64,000 nt of DNA from contig NZ_CP077094.1 in assembly GCF_014269025.2 (NCBI RefSeq), forward strand, positions 1,178,001 through 1,242,000, given 5' to 3'. The position numbers were made by a program, and so were the translations under genes. This document shows positions 27,917 through 37,913 of the stretch, in pieces (position 1 is the stretch's first letter; the number at the start of each line of letters is the position of its first letter). The notes beneath the pieces were generated by a model. The model was not told the DNA's origin, did no database searches, and was given only the letters and a program-made list of their open reading frames with translations. Origin of the DNA: Pseudomonas promysalinigenes (GTDB lineage Bacteria > Pseudomonadota > Gammaproteobacteria > Pseudomonadales > Pseudomonadaceae).

Positions 27917-29514
27917 AGCATTCGATCTTCCTGCGTATATACGGAGGCATGCTGGCCGTACTGGTGTTAGTGGCGCTGCTCGGGGTGCTCAGCCTACATC
28001 TGGTCAACGAAGTACGCGCGGCCCAGCACCGCGAGCGCCTGGCCCAAGGCACATTCAGCCTGATGGCCGATAACCTCGCGCAGCAGAACGCCACCGAGCG
28101 CAAGCGCTCACTGCTGATGTGGGAGCGCCTGCTGGGCGTGCCGCTGTCTCTGCAGCCCATGTCGGCCCGCACCCTGGAGGGAGGGCAGCGTGCGCGGCTG
28201 TATCGAGGCTTGGTGGTGGTGCAAAAAACCGGCCCGCACGCCGCTCAGGTGCTGCGTAAGGTGGGCCAGGAAGACCTGTTGCTGGTGGCGCAGGTCAAGC
28301 AGGTCAGCGAGCAGTTGGCGCGTGCCACCCTGTACCTTTTGGCCGATGAGTTGGTGCGCTACCCGGTTACCGAACAGCCGCAGCGCTTGGCAGAGCTGGC
28401 CCGAAGCAAAGGCTTCGGTTTTGGTGTGGCGCTGCAGCGCATCGAACGGGTTGGGCTAGATGATGATCAGCGGCGCCGGGTAGAGGAGGGTGACACGGTG
28501 ATGGCCCTGGGCCGCGACGGTGATTCGGTTCGCGTGTTCGCCGGTCTGCCGGGCTCGCCGCTGGTGCTGGAAATCGGCCCGCTTCATCAGCTCAACCCCT
28601 ATCCGCCGCAGTTGCTGATACTGATCACCTTCCTCGGCCTGTGCCTGATCGGCCTGGTGGTGTACTTGCTGGTGCGCCAGTTGGAGCGGCGGGTTTCAGG
28701 CATGGCGATCGCCGCCACGCGGATTGCCCAAGGCAGTCTGGACACTCGCGTGCCGGCCGGCGATGCCGACTCCGTGGGGCACCTGGCTGCAGCCTTCAAT
28801 GGCATGGCAGAGCACCTGCAGCGTTCGCTGAACATGCAGCGCGAACTGGTGCGCGCGGTGTCCCATGAATTGCGCACCCCGGTAGCGCGCCTGCGCTTTG
28901 GCCTGGAAATGATCGAAAGTGCCACCAGCGATCAGGCCCGTGCCAAGCACTTGGCCGGCATGGATGGCGACATTCAGGACCTGGACAAGCTGGTCGACGA
29001 GATGTTGACCTACGCCCGCCTTGAGCAGGGCGCCCCGGCACTGAAGTTTCAGCGTGTCGAGCTCGATGCCTTGCTCGACCGGGTGATCGAAGAGCTGGCG
29101 CCGCTCAACAGCCAGGTCCGATTGCTGCGTGGCCCCTGCCAAGCCAATGAAGGCTGCTGGGTCGAGGCTGAACCGCGCTACCTGCACCGTGCACTGCAGA
29201 ACCTGGTGAGCAATGCGTTGCGCCATGCCAGCAGCGAGGTGCGCCTGAGCTACCAGTTGGGCCAGCAGCGTTGCCGGATCGATGTGGAGGATGATGGCCC
29301 GGGCATTGCGGAAGGTTACTGGGACCGCATCTTCACGCCGTTCACCCGGCTCGACGACAGCCGCAGCCGCGCCTCTGGCGGGCATGGGCTTGGATTGTCG
29401 ATCGTGCGGCGGATCATTTACTGGCACGCAGGCCGCGCCACGGTGGGGCGCAGCCAGGCGCTCGGTGGCGCCTGCTTCAGCCTCAACTGGCCCCGCGAAC
29501 AGCCGGAGCAGTAA
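27913..29514 (+). CDS. RstB-like sensor histidine kinase
   Basis: A 533-residue inner-membrane kinase. Membrane helix 1 spans about 10-32, a periplasmic sensor about 33-235, and helix 2 about 236-257 (LLILITFLGLCLIGLVVYLL). A HAMP domain, the phosphoacceptor H318 in AVSHELRTPVAR, and an ATPase domain with NLVSNALRH, DDGPGI and GGHGLGLSIV follow. It is translationally coupled to its response regulator (ATGA). The sensor domain has no recognisable ligand motif. It converges on pcpS three bases away. Confidence 0.92.
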   Translation: MKHSIFLRIYGGMLAVLVLVALLGVLSLHLVNEVRAAQHRERLAQGTFSLMADNLAQQNATERKRSLLMWERLLGVPLSLQPMSARTLEGGQRARLYRGLVVVQKTGPHAAQVLRKVGQEDLLLVAQVKQVSEQLARATLYLLADELVRYPVTEQPQRLAELARSKGFGFGVALQRIERVGLDDDQRRRVEEGDTVMALGRDGDSVRVFAGLPGSPLVLEIGPLHQLNPYPPQLLILITFLGLCLIGLVVYLLVRQLERRVSGMAIAATRIAQGSLDTRVPAGDADSVGHLAAAFNGMAEHLQRSLNMQRELVRAVSHELRTPVARLRFGLEMIESATSDQARAKHLAGMDGDIQDLDKLVDEMLTYARLEQGAPALKFQRVELDALLDRVIEELAPLNSQVRLLRGPCQANEGCWVEAEPRYLHRALQNLVSNALRHASSEVRLSYQLGQQRCRIDVEDDGPGIAEGYWDRIFTPFTRLDDSRSRASGGHGLGLSIVRRIIYWHAGRATVGRSQALGGACFSLNWPREQPEQ

Positions 29515-29517
29515 GGC

Positions 29518-30219
29518 TCAGACGCTGATCAGGCTAAGCAGGTGGCCGTCTTGCAGGCAAAACTGGCCGTCCACTTCGGTGCCCTGCGGCCATTGGGCTG
29601 ACAGGTCGGTGAGCAGGCGCAGGCGCGCCAAGCCATCGGCGGACCATGCCAGTACCTCGGCGTGTTCGAAATAGAAGCGCTGCCGGGTCAGGGGGTAAAG
29701 CGCCTTGAATAGGCTTTCCTTGAGCGAGAAGGTCAGGGTGACGGTCAGGCCCATCTGCCCAGGGTCCAGGCGCTCGCATTCGGCGGGAGTCAGGATTTCG
29801 CCCATCAGCCGCGCGGCGCGCTCGTCATCGAGTAGCGCTTCCTGGTCCAGGCCCAGGCCGCGACAGGTGCCTTCGCTGGCCACCACAGCGGCTGCCCAGC
29901 CCTTGCCATGGGTGATCGAGCCACAGATGCCGGCGGGCCAGATCGGCGCGCGGTCTTCATGGCTGCCTGGTACGTAATCGCGGCCATCCAGGCACTGCAG
30001 TGCGGCGCGGGCGCAGACCCGCCCGGCCAGGTATTCGGCCTGGCGCTTGGCAACCGAGCGCTGCAAGCTGGCGCTGGGCACGATACCTGCGCGTTGAAAA
30101 TCGTCCACAGCAAGGCGGGCGGGGTCGAACGCACAACTGGCCAGAGCCGCACCAGGAAGCGGTCGCGGTAGAGGCCAGTGGTGCTGGAGCGGGGCACAGC
30201 AGGCGGGGTGATTGTTCAT
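29518..30219 (-). CDS. pcpS: 4'-phosphopantetheinyl transferase (PcpS-like)
   Basis: A 233-residue EntD/Sfp-type enzyme that transfers phosphopantetheine from CoA to carrier proteins. Catalytic motifs: GLGLDQE (the magnesium aspartate and glutamate), FSLKESLFKALYP (glutamate and lysine), and an upstream SITHGKGWAAAVV. In P. aeruginosa the homologue PcpS, also near a two-component pair downstream of nrdA, serves both fatty-acid and secondary metabolism. The start is the ATG of MNNHPACC; the frame extends further upstream without conservation. It lies 28 bases after the dienelactone-hydrolase-like gene on the same strand. Confidence 0.88.
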   Translation of the reverse strand: MNNHPACCAPLQHHWPLPRPLPGAALASCAFDPARLAVDDFQRAGIVPSASLQRSVAKRQAEYLAGRVCARAALQCLDGRDYVPGSHEDRAPIWPAGICGSITHGKGWAAAVVASEGTCRGLGLDQEALLDDERAARLMGEILTPAECERLDPGQMGLTVTLTFSLKESLFKALYPLTRQRFYFEHAEVLAWSADGLARLRLLTDLSAQWPQGTEVDGQFCLQDGHLLSLISV

Positions 30220-30247
30220 GGCCGTTATTGTAGCGGCCTGTGGGGCG

Positions 30248-31042
30248 CTACTTGAACACTTGCTTGAAGAATGCCTGCATGTCCGCCCAGGAGCTCTTGT
30301 CTGCCGCCTCGTTATAGCCGATGTCCGGCCCACCGTGTTCACCGTGGCTCAGCCGATCGGCGTCGGGGTTGGTGAAACCGTGTTTGGCACCGGCAATGCT
30401 GACGAACTGGTAGTTCACCTTGGCCGCATCCATCTCCGCCTTGAACGCGTCTACCTGCTGTTGTGTGACCATGCTGTCGTCAGCACCGTGCTCGACCAGT
30501 ATATAAGCGCGAACCACACCAGGCTTGGTGACCGGCGTCTGGGTGGCCAGCGGGCCATGGAAGCTCACCACGGCGTCCAGCCTCGCGCCACGGCGCGCCG
30601 CATCGAGCACCACCTTGCCGCCAAAGCAGTAGCCGATGGCGCCAAGCTTGTGCCTGTCGGTGTAGGGCTGTTTTTTCAATAGGTCCAGCCCGGCGTCGAA
30701 GCGCTTGGCCGCTTCGTCCGGGTCTTTGCTCGCCTCGGCCATGAATGCCTGGGCGTCCTGTGGGTGCTCGGTGTGCTTGCCTTCGCCGTACATGTCGATC
30801 GCCAGCGCGCTGTAGCCCAGCGCAGCAAGGTCGCGGGCACGACGCTTGGCATAATCGTTGAGCCCCCACCATTCGTGCACCACCAACACGCCCGGGCGCT
30901 CACCCTTGATGGCGTCGTCGTAAGCGTAATAGCCAATCAGCGCTGTGCCGTCGGCATCTTGATAGCGGATATCGCGGGTTTGCACTGCCGCTTGGGCGAG
31001 GGCGGCGCTGCACATCAGGGTCAGGGCCAGCAGGGCGCGCAT
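30248..31042 (-). CDS. secreted dienelactone hydrolase family protein
   Basis: A 264-residue alpha/beta hydrolase. It has a signal peptide (RALLALTLMCSAALAQA), so it is likely periplasmic. The catalytic triad is visible: nucleophile cysteine in IGYCFGGK, aspartate in EHGADDSM and histidine in GAKHGFTNP, with the family segment VVHEWWGLNDYAK. Cysteine in place of serine is typical of dienelactone hydrolases. The natural substrate is unclear, since no chlorocatechol genes are nearby. AAGGAG is eight bases before the chosen ATG; a GTG two codons earlier is too close. It diverges from oprH. Confidence 0.88.
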   Translation of the reverse strand: MRALLALTLMCSAALAQAAVQTRDIRYQDADGTALIGYYAYDDAIKGERPGVLVVHEWWGLNDYAKRRARDLAALGYSALAIDMYGEGKHTEHPQDAQAFMAEASKDPDEAAKRFDAGLDLLKKQPYTDRHKLGAIGYCFGGKVVLDAARRGARLDAVVSFHGPLATQTPVTKPGVVRAYILVEHGADDSMVTQQQVDAFKAEMDAAKVNYQFVSIAGAKHGFTNPDADRLSHGEHGGPDIGYNEAADKSSWADMQAFFKQVFK

Positions 31043-31072
31043 GTTCACTACTCCTTGGTTTGCAGGCAGATC

Positions 31073-31128
31073 GTTCAGCTGTGGTTCAGTCAGGGTTCAG
31101 CCGCGGTTCAGGGCTCCCTGCTTACTCT
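31073..31128 (+). promoter_or_regulatory. oprH-phoP-phoQ promoter with four PhoP half-sites
   Basis: GTTCAG occurs at 31073, 31084, 31095 and 31106: four direct half-sites at exact 11-bp period. A -10 candidate TACTCT (31123-31128, one base uncertain) follows the last half-site by about one turn, the usual position for PhoP activation in place of a -35. This supports autoregulation of the operon under low magnesium. Confidence 0.8.
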
Positions 31129-31171
31129 AGCTTCCAGACCGCAACAGTGCCTTTATCTGGAGTATCACACC

Positions 31172-31777
31172 ATGAAAACATTCCATTCCCTGCTCGCCGC
31201 CGTGGCCGTTTGCGCCGCAGGCATGACCTCGGTCCAGGCTGCCGATGACAACTTCGCCAGCCTGACCTACGGCCAGACCAGCGACAAAGTGCGCAAGTCT
31301 GGCTTGCTGCAGAGCAACACCGACCACCTCAATGCCGACGGCATCATTGGCAAGGACGATACCTGGGGCGTGCGCCTGGGTAAGATCAACGACCAGGGCC
31401 GCTACTACATGACCTATGACAACGTCTCGGGTGACCACAGCGGCGTCAAGCTGCGCCAAGAGAACCTGCTCGGCAGCTATGACCTGTTCCTGCCGGTGGG
31501 CGATACCACCAAACTGTTCGGCGGTGGCAGCCTGGGCATGACCAAACTGACTCAGGATTCACCAGGGGCCAGCCGCGATACCGATTACGGGTATGCCGTG
31601 GGCCTGCAGGCTGGGGTCATTCAGGAGATCACCGATAATGCCTCGATGGAGCTAGGCTACCGTTACCTGCGCACCAATGCCGCCACCGAGTTGGGTGCCA
31701 GCGGCGGGCCCAAGGAGGGCACCCTGCGCCTGACCAGCAGTGCACAAACCTACCTGGCCGCAACTTACAAGTTCTGA
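31172..31777 (+). CDS. oprH: outer-membrane protein H1, PhoPQ-regulated small porin
   Basis: A 201-residue outer-membrane beta-barrel with a signal peptide ending in SVQA. Segments match OprH of P. aeruginosa: GRYYMTYDNVSGD, KLRQENLLGSYDLFLPVGD, TKLFGGGSLG, YAVGLQAGVIQEI and GYRYLRTNA, ending in the C-terminal phenylalanine of outer-membrane barrels. OprH binds lipopolysaccharide and stabilises the outer membrane when magnesium is scarce. It is the first gene of oprH-phoP-phoQ. The ATG of MKTFHSLL has GGAG upstream; the upstream in-frame region holds the promoter and is not coding. Confidence 0.95.
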   Translation: MKTFHSLLAAVAVCAAGMTSVQAADDNFASLTYGQTSDKVRKSGLLQSNTDHLNADGIIGKDDTWGVRLGKINDQGRYYMTYDNVSGDHSGVKLRQENLLGSYDLFLPVGDTTKLFGGGSLGMTKLTQDSPGASRDTDYGYAVGLQAGVIQEITDNASMELGYRYLRTNAATELGASGGPKEGTLRLTSSAQTYLAATYKF

Positions 31778-31804
31778 CCGGCGAGCCGAGTTATCCTGTA
31801 CTGT

Positions 31805-31869
31805 CCTGTTCGCGGGTAAACCCGCTCCTACAGCGATCCCCTGTAGGAGCGGGTTTACCCGCGAACAGG
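31805..31869. repeat. perfect facing pair of P. putida REP elements between oprH and phoP
   Basis: The 29-base arms at 31805-31833 and 31841-31869 are exact inverted copies with the REP core CGCGGGTAAACCCGCTCCTA and a seven-base loop. It lies inside the operon, 27 bases after the oprH stop and 31 before phoP. Confidence 0.95.
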
Positions 31870-31900
31870 CCCATACAGGCACATACCAAAGGAGCCTTGC

Positions 31901-32578
31901 ATGAAATTGCTGGTGGTCGAGGACGAAGCCCTGCTGCGGCACCACCTCCACACCCGTCTGGGCGAAAGCGGCCATGTGGTCGAGGCCGTGGCCAACGCCG
32001 AGGAGGCCTTGTATCAGGCCGAACACTTCCATTTCGACTTGGCCATCATCGACCTTGGCCTGCCTGGCATCAGCGGGCTTGAGCTGATCGGCCGCCTGCG
32101 CAGCCTGGGCAAGGTCTTTCCCATCCTCATACTCACCGCCCGCGGCAACTGGCAGGACAAGGTCGAAGGCCTGGCCGCCGGTGCCGACGATTACCTGGTC
32201 AAACCGTTCCAGTTCGAGGAGCTCGAGGCGCGTCTGAACGCCCTGTTGCGCCGTAGCAGTGGCTTCACCCAGTCGACCATTGCCGCCGGCCCGCTGCTGC
32301 TGGACCTCAACCGCAAGCAAGCGACCTTGGATGAGCAACCCTTGGCACTGACCGCGTACGAGTACCGGATTCTCGAATACCTCATGCGTCACCACCAGCA
32401 GGTCGTGGCCAAGGAGCGTTTGATGGAACAGCTCTATCCGGGTGACGAGGAGCGCGACCCCAATGTCATCGAGGTGCTGGTCGGCCGTTTGCGCCGCAAG
32501 CTCGAAGGTGATTGTGGCTTCAAACCGATCGACACGGTGCGCGGCCTGGGTTATCTGTTCACCGAGCGCTGCCGATGA
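31901..32578 (+). CDS. phoP: response regulator PhoP
   Basis: A 225-residue OmpR-family regulator that controls magnesium-limitation, lipid A and polymyxin-resistance genes. Receiver: E7/D8, phosphoacceptor D51 in LAIIDLGLPG, T in LTARGNW and K in LVKPFQ. DNA-binding domain: ALTAYEYRILEYLMRH and VLVGRLRRKLE. AAGGAG precedes the ATG. Its stop overlaps the phoQ start (ATGA). Together with oprH upstream and phoQ downstream the assignment is firm. Confidence 0.96.
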   Translation: MKLLVVEDEALLRHHLHTRLGESGHVVEAVANAEEALYQAEHFHFDLAIIDLGLPGISGLELIGRLRSLGKVFPILILTARGNWQDKVEGLAAGADDYLVKPFQFEELEARLNALLRRSSGFTQSTIAAGPLLLDLNRKQATLDEQPLALTAYEYRILEYLMRHHQQVVAKERLMEQLYPGDEERDPNVIEVLVGRLRRKLEGDCGFKPIDTVRGLGYLFTERCR

Positions 32579-33921
32579 TCCGCTCGCTGCGGGTGAGGCT
32601 GATGCTCGCGGCGGCGGTGCTGGCGTTGCTGTTCATGCTGGCGCTGTTGCCGGCCTTGCAGAAAGCCTTCAGCCTGGCCTTGCAGGAGTCGATCGAGCAG
32701 CGCCTGGCATCGGATGTGACAACGCTGATTTCCGCCGCCCGCATCGAGCATGGCCAATTGCAGATGCCCGATCTGCTGCCGGACGAGCGCTACAAACTGC
32801 CCTATACCGGCCTGTTGGGCTACATCTTCGATCGTGATGGCAACCTGGTCTGGCGCTCGCGCGCAACCACTGACCGGCACATCAATTATCAGCCCCGCTA
32901 CGACGGGCGCGGTAACGAGTTCGCCCGCATCCATCAGGACGATGGTGAAGAATTCTTCGTCTACGATGTCGAGATCAAACTGCTCGGTGGCCAGAGCGCC
33001 GCTTACAGCATCGTGGCGTTGCAGCCGGTCAGCGAGTACAAAGCTACGCTCAATGGCTTGCGCGAAAAGCTCTATCTGGGCTTTGGTGCAGCCCTGCTGG
33101 CCTTGCTGATGCTGCTGTGGGGCGGCCTGACCTGGGGCCTGCGCTCGTTGCGTCAGTTGAGCCTCGAACTGGACCAGGTGGAGTCCGGGGCGCGCGATGG
33201 CCTGAGCGGCGAGCACCCTCGTGAGCTACTGCGCCTGACCCGCTCGCTGAACCGCCTGCTGAGCAGCGAGCGCGAGCAACGCGCACGCTATCGCGATTCG
33301 CTGGGGGATCTGGCCCACAGCCTGAAAACGCCGCTGGCGGTATTGCAGGGCGTGGGCGAGAGCATGCAGCAGCGCGCAGGTGAACGTGAGCAGGCCCGAG
33401 TACTGCAAAGCCAGATCGAGCGCATGAGCCAGCAGATCGATTACCAGCTGCAACGCGCAAGCCTGCGCAAAAGCGGCCTGGTGCGCCACAGCGTAGCGCT
33501 GTTGCCGGTGCTGGAGAGCCTCTGCAGCACCCTGGCCAAGGTCTACCGCGACAAGCAGGTGCAGGTCCTGCTGGATGTGCCTGCCCAGGCCCATGTGCCG
33601 ATGGAGCAGGGCGCGTTGCTGGAACTGCTGGGTAACTTGCTGGAAAACGCCTATCGGTTAAGCCTGGGGCAAGTGCGGGTGAGCCTTGAGCAGGCGCCAG
33701 GCACGCAGACCTTGTGCATCGAAGACGATGGCCCTGGGGTGCCGCCCGACCAGCGCGAGCGCATTCTGGAACGCGGTGAGCGCCTGGACCGTCAGCATCC
33801 AGGGCAAGGCATCGGGTTGGCTGTGGTCAAGGACATCGTCGACAGTTATGACGCCGAGCTGACCCTCGATGAATCCGCGCTGGGTGGTGCCGCGTTCTGC
33901 ATCAAGCTGCACGTGGACTGA
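32575..33921 (+). CDS. phoQ: sensor histidine kinase PhoQ
   Basis: A 448-residue kinase that senses divalent cations and cationic peptides. Membrane helix 1 is about residues 8-28; a periplasmic PhoQ sensor domain of about 140 residues includes the acidic stretch HQDDGEEFFVYDVE, expected to bind magnesium at the membrane face. Helix 2 lies near 165-185. The phosphoacceptor is H248 in LAHSLKTPL. ATPase motifs are LLGNLLENAYRLS, EDDGPGVP and GQGIGLAVVKDI. The length equals P. aeruginosa PhoQ. Confidence 0.95.
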   Translation: MIRSLRVRLMLAAAVLALLFMLALLPALQKAFSLALQESIEQRLASDVTTLISAARIEHGQLQMPDLLPDERYKLPYTGLLGYIFDRDGNLVWRSRATTDRHINYQPRYDGRGNEFARIHQDDGEEFFVYDVEIKLLGGQSAAYSIVALQPVSEYKATLNGLREKLYLGFGAALLALLMLLWGGLTWGLRSLRQLSLELDQVESGARDGLSGEHPRELLRLTRSLNRLLSSEREQRARYRDSLGDLAHSLKTPLAVLQGVGESMQQRAGEREQARVLQSQIERMSQQIDYQLQRASLRKSGLVRHSVALLPVLESLCSTLAKVYRDKQVQVLLDVPAQAHVPMEQGALLELLGNLLENAYRLSLGQVRVSLEQAPGTQTLCIEDDGPGVPPDQRERILERGERLDRQHPGQGIGLAVVKDIVDSYDAELTLDESALGGAAFCIKLHVD

Positions 33922-33932
33922 TCGGCCCTTCG

Positions 33933-34082
33933 GGCGGATTCCCGCCATATCCGCTGTACATTTCCCGCCATCGGGCGGAAATCCGCCATCCATTTTCAGA
34001 GAAATCGCCCCGTCGTTGGGCATGTACGCCAGTCAAACACATGCTTTGCACCCAAGCTGGGCATTTTGGCATTGCCCTTGCT
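33933..34082 (+). promoter_or_regulatory. sigma-54 promoter of dctA with two upstream activator palindromes
   Basis: TGGCATTGCCCTTGCT at 34067-34082 matches the sigma-54 consensus TGGCAYRN4TTGCW except at one base. Two upstream palindromes, GGCGGATTCCCGCC (33933-33946, one mismatch) and GGCGGAAATCCGCC (33974-33987, perfect), begin 41 bp apart and about 90-130 bases before the promoter. This is the layout of DctD-type enhancer sites that turn on dctA when C4-dicarboxylates are present. dctB/dctD are not in the window. Confidence 0.8.
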
Positions 34083-34212
34083 ATGTCCATTGCCAGAGCC
34101 CAGCCAAGGCCGCTCGAACACAACGACAAATCCCTCCAGGTGCAGGAGGGTTAGCGATTCAGGTGCCCCACACCCTGGAAGAGGGTGGAGCCGGCACACT
34201 TGAGGAAAATGA

Positions 34213-35538
<1,326 letters not shown>

Positions 35539-35554
35539 GACTTGCCGGTAAAAG

Positions 35555-35583
35555 AAAAGGCGACCCTCGGGTCGCCTTTTTCG
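35555..35583 (+). terminator. rho-independent terminator of dctA
   Basis: AAAAGGCGACC (35555-35565) pairs with GGTCGCCTTTT (35570-35580), followed by further T residues, 17 bases after the dctA stop. The A-rich upstream arm makes it usable by the converging sprT transcript too. Confidence 0.92.
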
Positions 35584-35590
35584 TGCCTGG

Positions 35591-36085
35591 TTATTCGACG
35601 CGGGTTTCGCCGCTGTACACCAACACCGCCCGGCAGCGCCGGCACAGATAGCGCCGCCCCTGGCGTACCAGCTTGTGGCGCTGGGCCGTGAAGGGGAAAT
35701 CACTTTCCGGGCATGGGCACCGGTAGATATAACGGGTCACCACTCGGCGCTCGACGGCATAGTTGTGGCAGCGATTGGGCGGGAGTTCGTACACGCCGCG
35801 CATGATCAGCTGCCATTCCTCACCGTGGGCCTGGATACGGTCGCCGAACAACTGATGAGCCACCAGGTGCGCCACTTCATGGGCCACCGTCTGGCGCAGG
35901 AAGTCGTCCTGGTTCTCTCGGTACAGTTGCAGATTGAAGCGCAGCCGGTTTTCGTGCAGGTGGGCAACGCCGGCCTTCTGGCCGCGAAGTTTGAAACTGA
36001 CTTCCGGGCGCGGGAAGGGCCGCTTGAAAAAGGCTTCGGCTTGCTGGTAACAGGTTTCGACGCGTTGTTTGAGCAGCTCGGGCAT
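35591..36085 (-). CDS. sprT: SprT-like zinc metallopeptidase
   Basis: A 164-residue protein with the HExxH zinc site (TVAHEVAHLVAHQLFG) and a C-terminal zinc-ribbon in which YRCPCP and CRRCR supply the cysteines. The length matches E. coli SprT. Family members are predicted metallopeptidases; the eukaryotic relative Spartan cleaves DNA-protein crosslinks. The start is the ATG of MPELLKQRV, since the longer frame adds unconserved residues. It converges with dctA. Confidence 0.87.
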   Translation of the reverse strand: MPELLKQRVETCYQQAEAFFKRPFPRPEVSFKLRGQKAGVAHLHENRLRFNLQLYRENQDDFLRQTVAHEVAHLVAHQLFGDRIQAHGEEWQLIMRGVYELPPNRCHNYAVERRVVTRYIYRCPCPESDFPFTAQRHKLVRQGRRYLCRRCRAVLVYSGETRVE

Positions 36086-36163
36086 GGCGGGGCGGTTCTC
36101 CTGGCCGGGCATTATGCCGCAAGCATGGCCAGCCTGCCGAGCCACCGGTCAGCAGGCAGACAA

Positions 36164-36183
36164 AGGCCGCCTTACGGCGGCCT
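36164..36183 (-). terminator. hairpin terminator after the Yip1-family gene
   Basis: AGGCCGCC (36164-36171) pairs with GGCGGCCT (36176-36183) around TTAC. On the minus strand it follows the Yip1-family stop and is followed by TTTG. Confidence 0.65.
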
Positions 36184-36221
36184 CTGCTTGATGCCCTATG
36201 TTGGCTTGTAATTATGAAGCG

Positions 36222-36821
36222 CTAGTTGGTGTACACGGGCCCCACGCCCAGGCCCCAGATGATCACGGTCAGAGCCATGATGGCCACCAGTACCACCAAG
36301 CCTACTGCCAGTACGGAGCTTGAAAACAGAAAGCCCTCATCGGAAGGGATGTTCATGAATGTCGGCAACCCGACATACAGCAGGTAAACGGTGTAGCAAA
36401 TGGCCGCGGTCCCCACCAGCATGCCAAGCCACAGGTGCGGGTACAGTGCCGCAAGGCCACCGATGAACAAGGGGGTAGCAGTGTAGGTGGCGAAGGCGAT
36501 GCACTGCGCCATCGACGGGTTGGCGTCATAGGTGCGGGCCATCCAGTGAATGAATGCGCCCATCACTGCGACACCGGCGAGCATGGCCAGATACGACATG
36601 ATGCTCATCCAGACAGCGCTTTCCATGGTCAGCATCACCGCCGGTCGGCTACCTATCACCCAGCCCACCTGGGTCGTGCCGATAAATGCGGAAATGGCGG
36701 GTATCGCCGCCAGAATCAGGGTATGGGTGAGGTACATGTGGCTGATGGTTTCTTCTTCGCCACGGATCTCGCGCCATTCCTGGTCGGGATGGGTAAACAG
36801 CCCCACTACGTGATGAATCAT
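36222..36821 (-). CDS. Yip1-domain inner-membrane protein
   Basis: A 199-residue protein with about five membrane helices. Its N-terminal HHVVGLFTHPDQEWREIRGEEE and the following helices are typical of bacterial YIP1-domain proteins, whose role is not established. AGAGGAG stands eight bases before the chosen ATG; a GTG three codons upstream would overlap that site. It diverges from ttcA with a 263-base intergenic region in which no operator was recognised. Confidence 0.8.
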   Translation of the reverse strand: MIHHVVGLFTHPDQEWREIRGEEETISHMYLTHTLILAAIPAISAFIGTTQVGWVIGSRPAVMLTMESAVWMSIMSYLAMLAGVAVMGAFIHWMARTYDANPSMAQCIAFATYTATPLFIGGLAALYPHLWLGMLVGTAAICYTVYLLYVGLPTFMNIPSDEGFLFSSSVLAVGLVVLVAIMALTVIIWGLGVGPVYTN

Positions 36822-37084
36822 GCCGATCACTCCTCTTGTAGTTGCCAGTCGCCCCCCCTATGGAGCGCAAAAGGCCCGAGGCCATGGCACCGAAGCTCAA
36901 CGGTAATGTGGCCTTATGTCGCAGTATAGGGAGTCAATCCCGGCATAAAGCCCGGTTTTTAGAGCAAATCGCGCTGTGTGGGCTGCTGTTGATTACCTTG
37001 AAGTCTTTATCGGAATCCCTACAGGTGCTCGCGGTTTGTGCGTAAAATAGCCGGCTTTTGTCACACCTCGCGGATCCAAGCGCT

Positions 37085-37909
37085 ATGGGCACCCTCTCGG
37101 TCAACCAGAACAAACTGCAAAAACGCCTGCGTCGCCTCGCAGGCGAAGCCATTACCGACTACAACATGATCGAGGATGGCGACAAGGTCATGGTCTGCCT
37201 GTCCGGCGGCAAGGACAGCTACACCATGCTCGATGTTCTGTTGCACCTGCAGAAGGTGGCGCCGATCACCTTCCAGATCGTGGCGGTGAACATGGACCAG
37301 AAGCAGCCGGGCTTCCCCGAGCACGTGCTGCCGGCCTATCTCAAGGAACTGGGCGTCGAGTACCACATCGTCGAAAAAGACACCTATTCAGTGGTCAAGG
37401 AGCTGGTACCTGAGGGCAAGACCACGTGCTCGCTGTGCTCGCGCCTGCGCCGTGGCACCCTGTACACCTTCGCCGATGAAATTGGTGCAACCAAGATGGC
37501 TTTGGGTCATCACCGTGATGACATCGTCGAAACCTTCTTCCTCAACATGTTCTTCAATGGCGCGCTCAAAGGCATGCCGCCAAAGCTGCGCGCCGATGAC
37601 GGCCGCAACGTGGTGATCCGCCCGCTGGCCTACTGCAGCGAGAAAGACATTCAGGCCTACTCGGACATGAAGCAATTCCCGATCATCCCGTGCAACCTGT
37701 GCGGCTCGCAGGAAAACCTGCAGCGTCAGGTGGTCAAGGACATGCTGGTTGAATGGGAACGCAAGCACCCAGGCCGCACCGAGAGTATCTTCCGCGCCAT
37801 GCAGAACGTGGCGCCCTCGCAACTGGCCGACCGCAACCTCTTCGACTTCACCAGCCTGAAGATCGACGAGAGCGCTACCCCTCGCTTTCTCGACGTGGTG
37901 AACATTTAA
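37085..37909 (+). CDS. ttcA: tRNA 2-thiocytidine(32) synthetase
   Basis: A 274-residue PP-loop ATPase that thiolates cytidine 32 in certain tRNAs. The ATP-binding PP-loop is [12 protein letters not shown] (40-45 core) and the iron-sulfur cysteines lie in [12 protein letters not shown]; a third conserved cysteine is in [13 protein letters not shown]. The length equals known TtcA. The start is the ATG of MGTLSVNQ; it has only a poor ribosome site, and an upstream TTG has none. It is followed four bases later by the glycosylase gene, so the two are likely one operon. Confidence 0.95.
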   Translation: MGTLSVNQNKLQKRLRRLAGEAITDYNMIEDGDKVMVCLSGGKDSYTMLDVLLHLQKVAPITFQIVAVNMDQKQPGFPEHVLPAYLKELGVEYHIVEKDTYSVVKELVPEGKTTCSLCSRLRRGTLYTFADEIGATKMALGHHRDDIVETFFLNMFFNGALKGMPPKLRADDGRNVVIRPLAYCSEKDIQAYSDMKQFPIIPCNLCGSQENLQRQVVKDMLVEWERKHPGRTESIFRAMQNVAPSQLADRNLFDFTSLKIDESATPRFLDVVNI

Positions 37910-37913
37910 CCTC

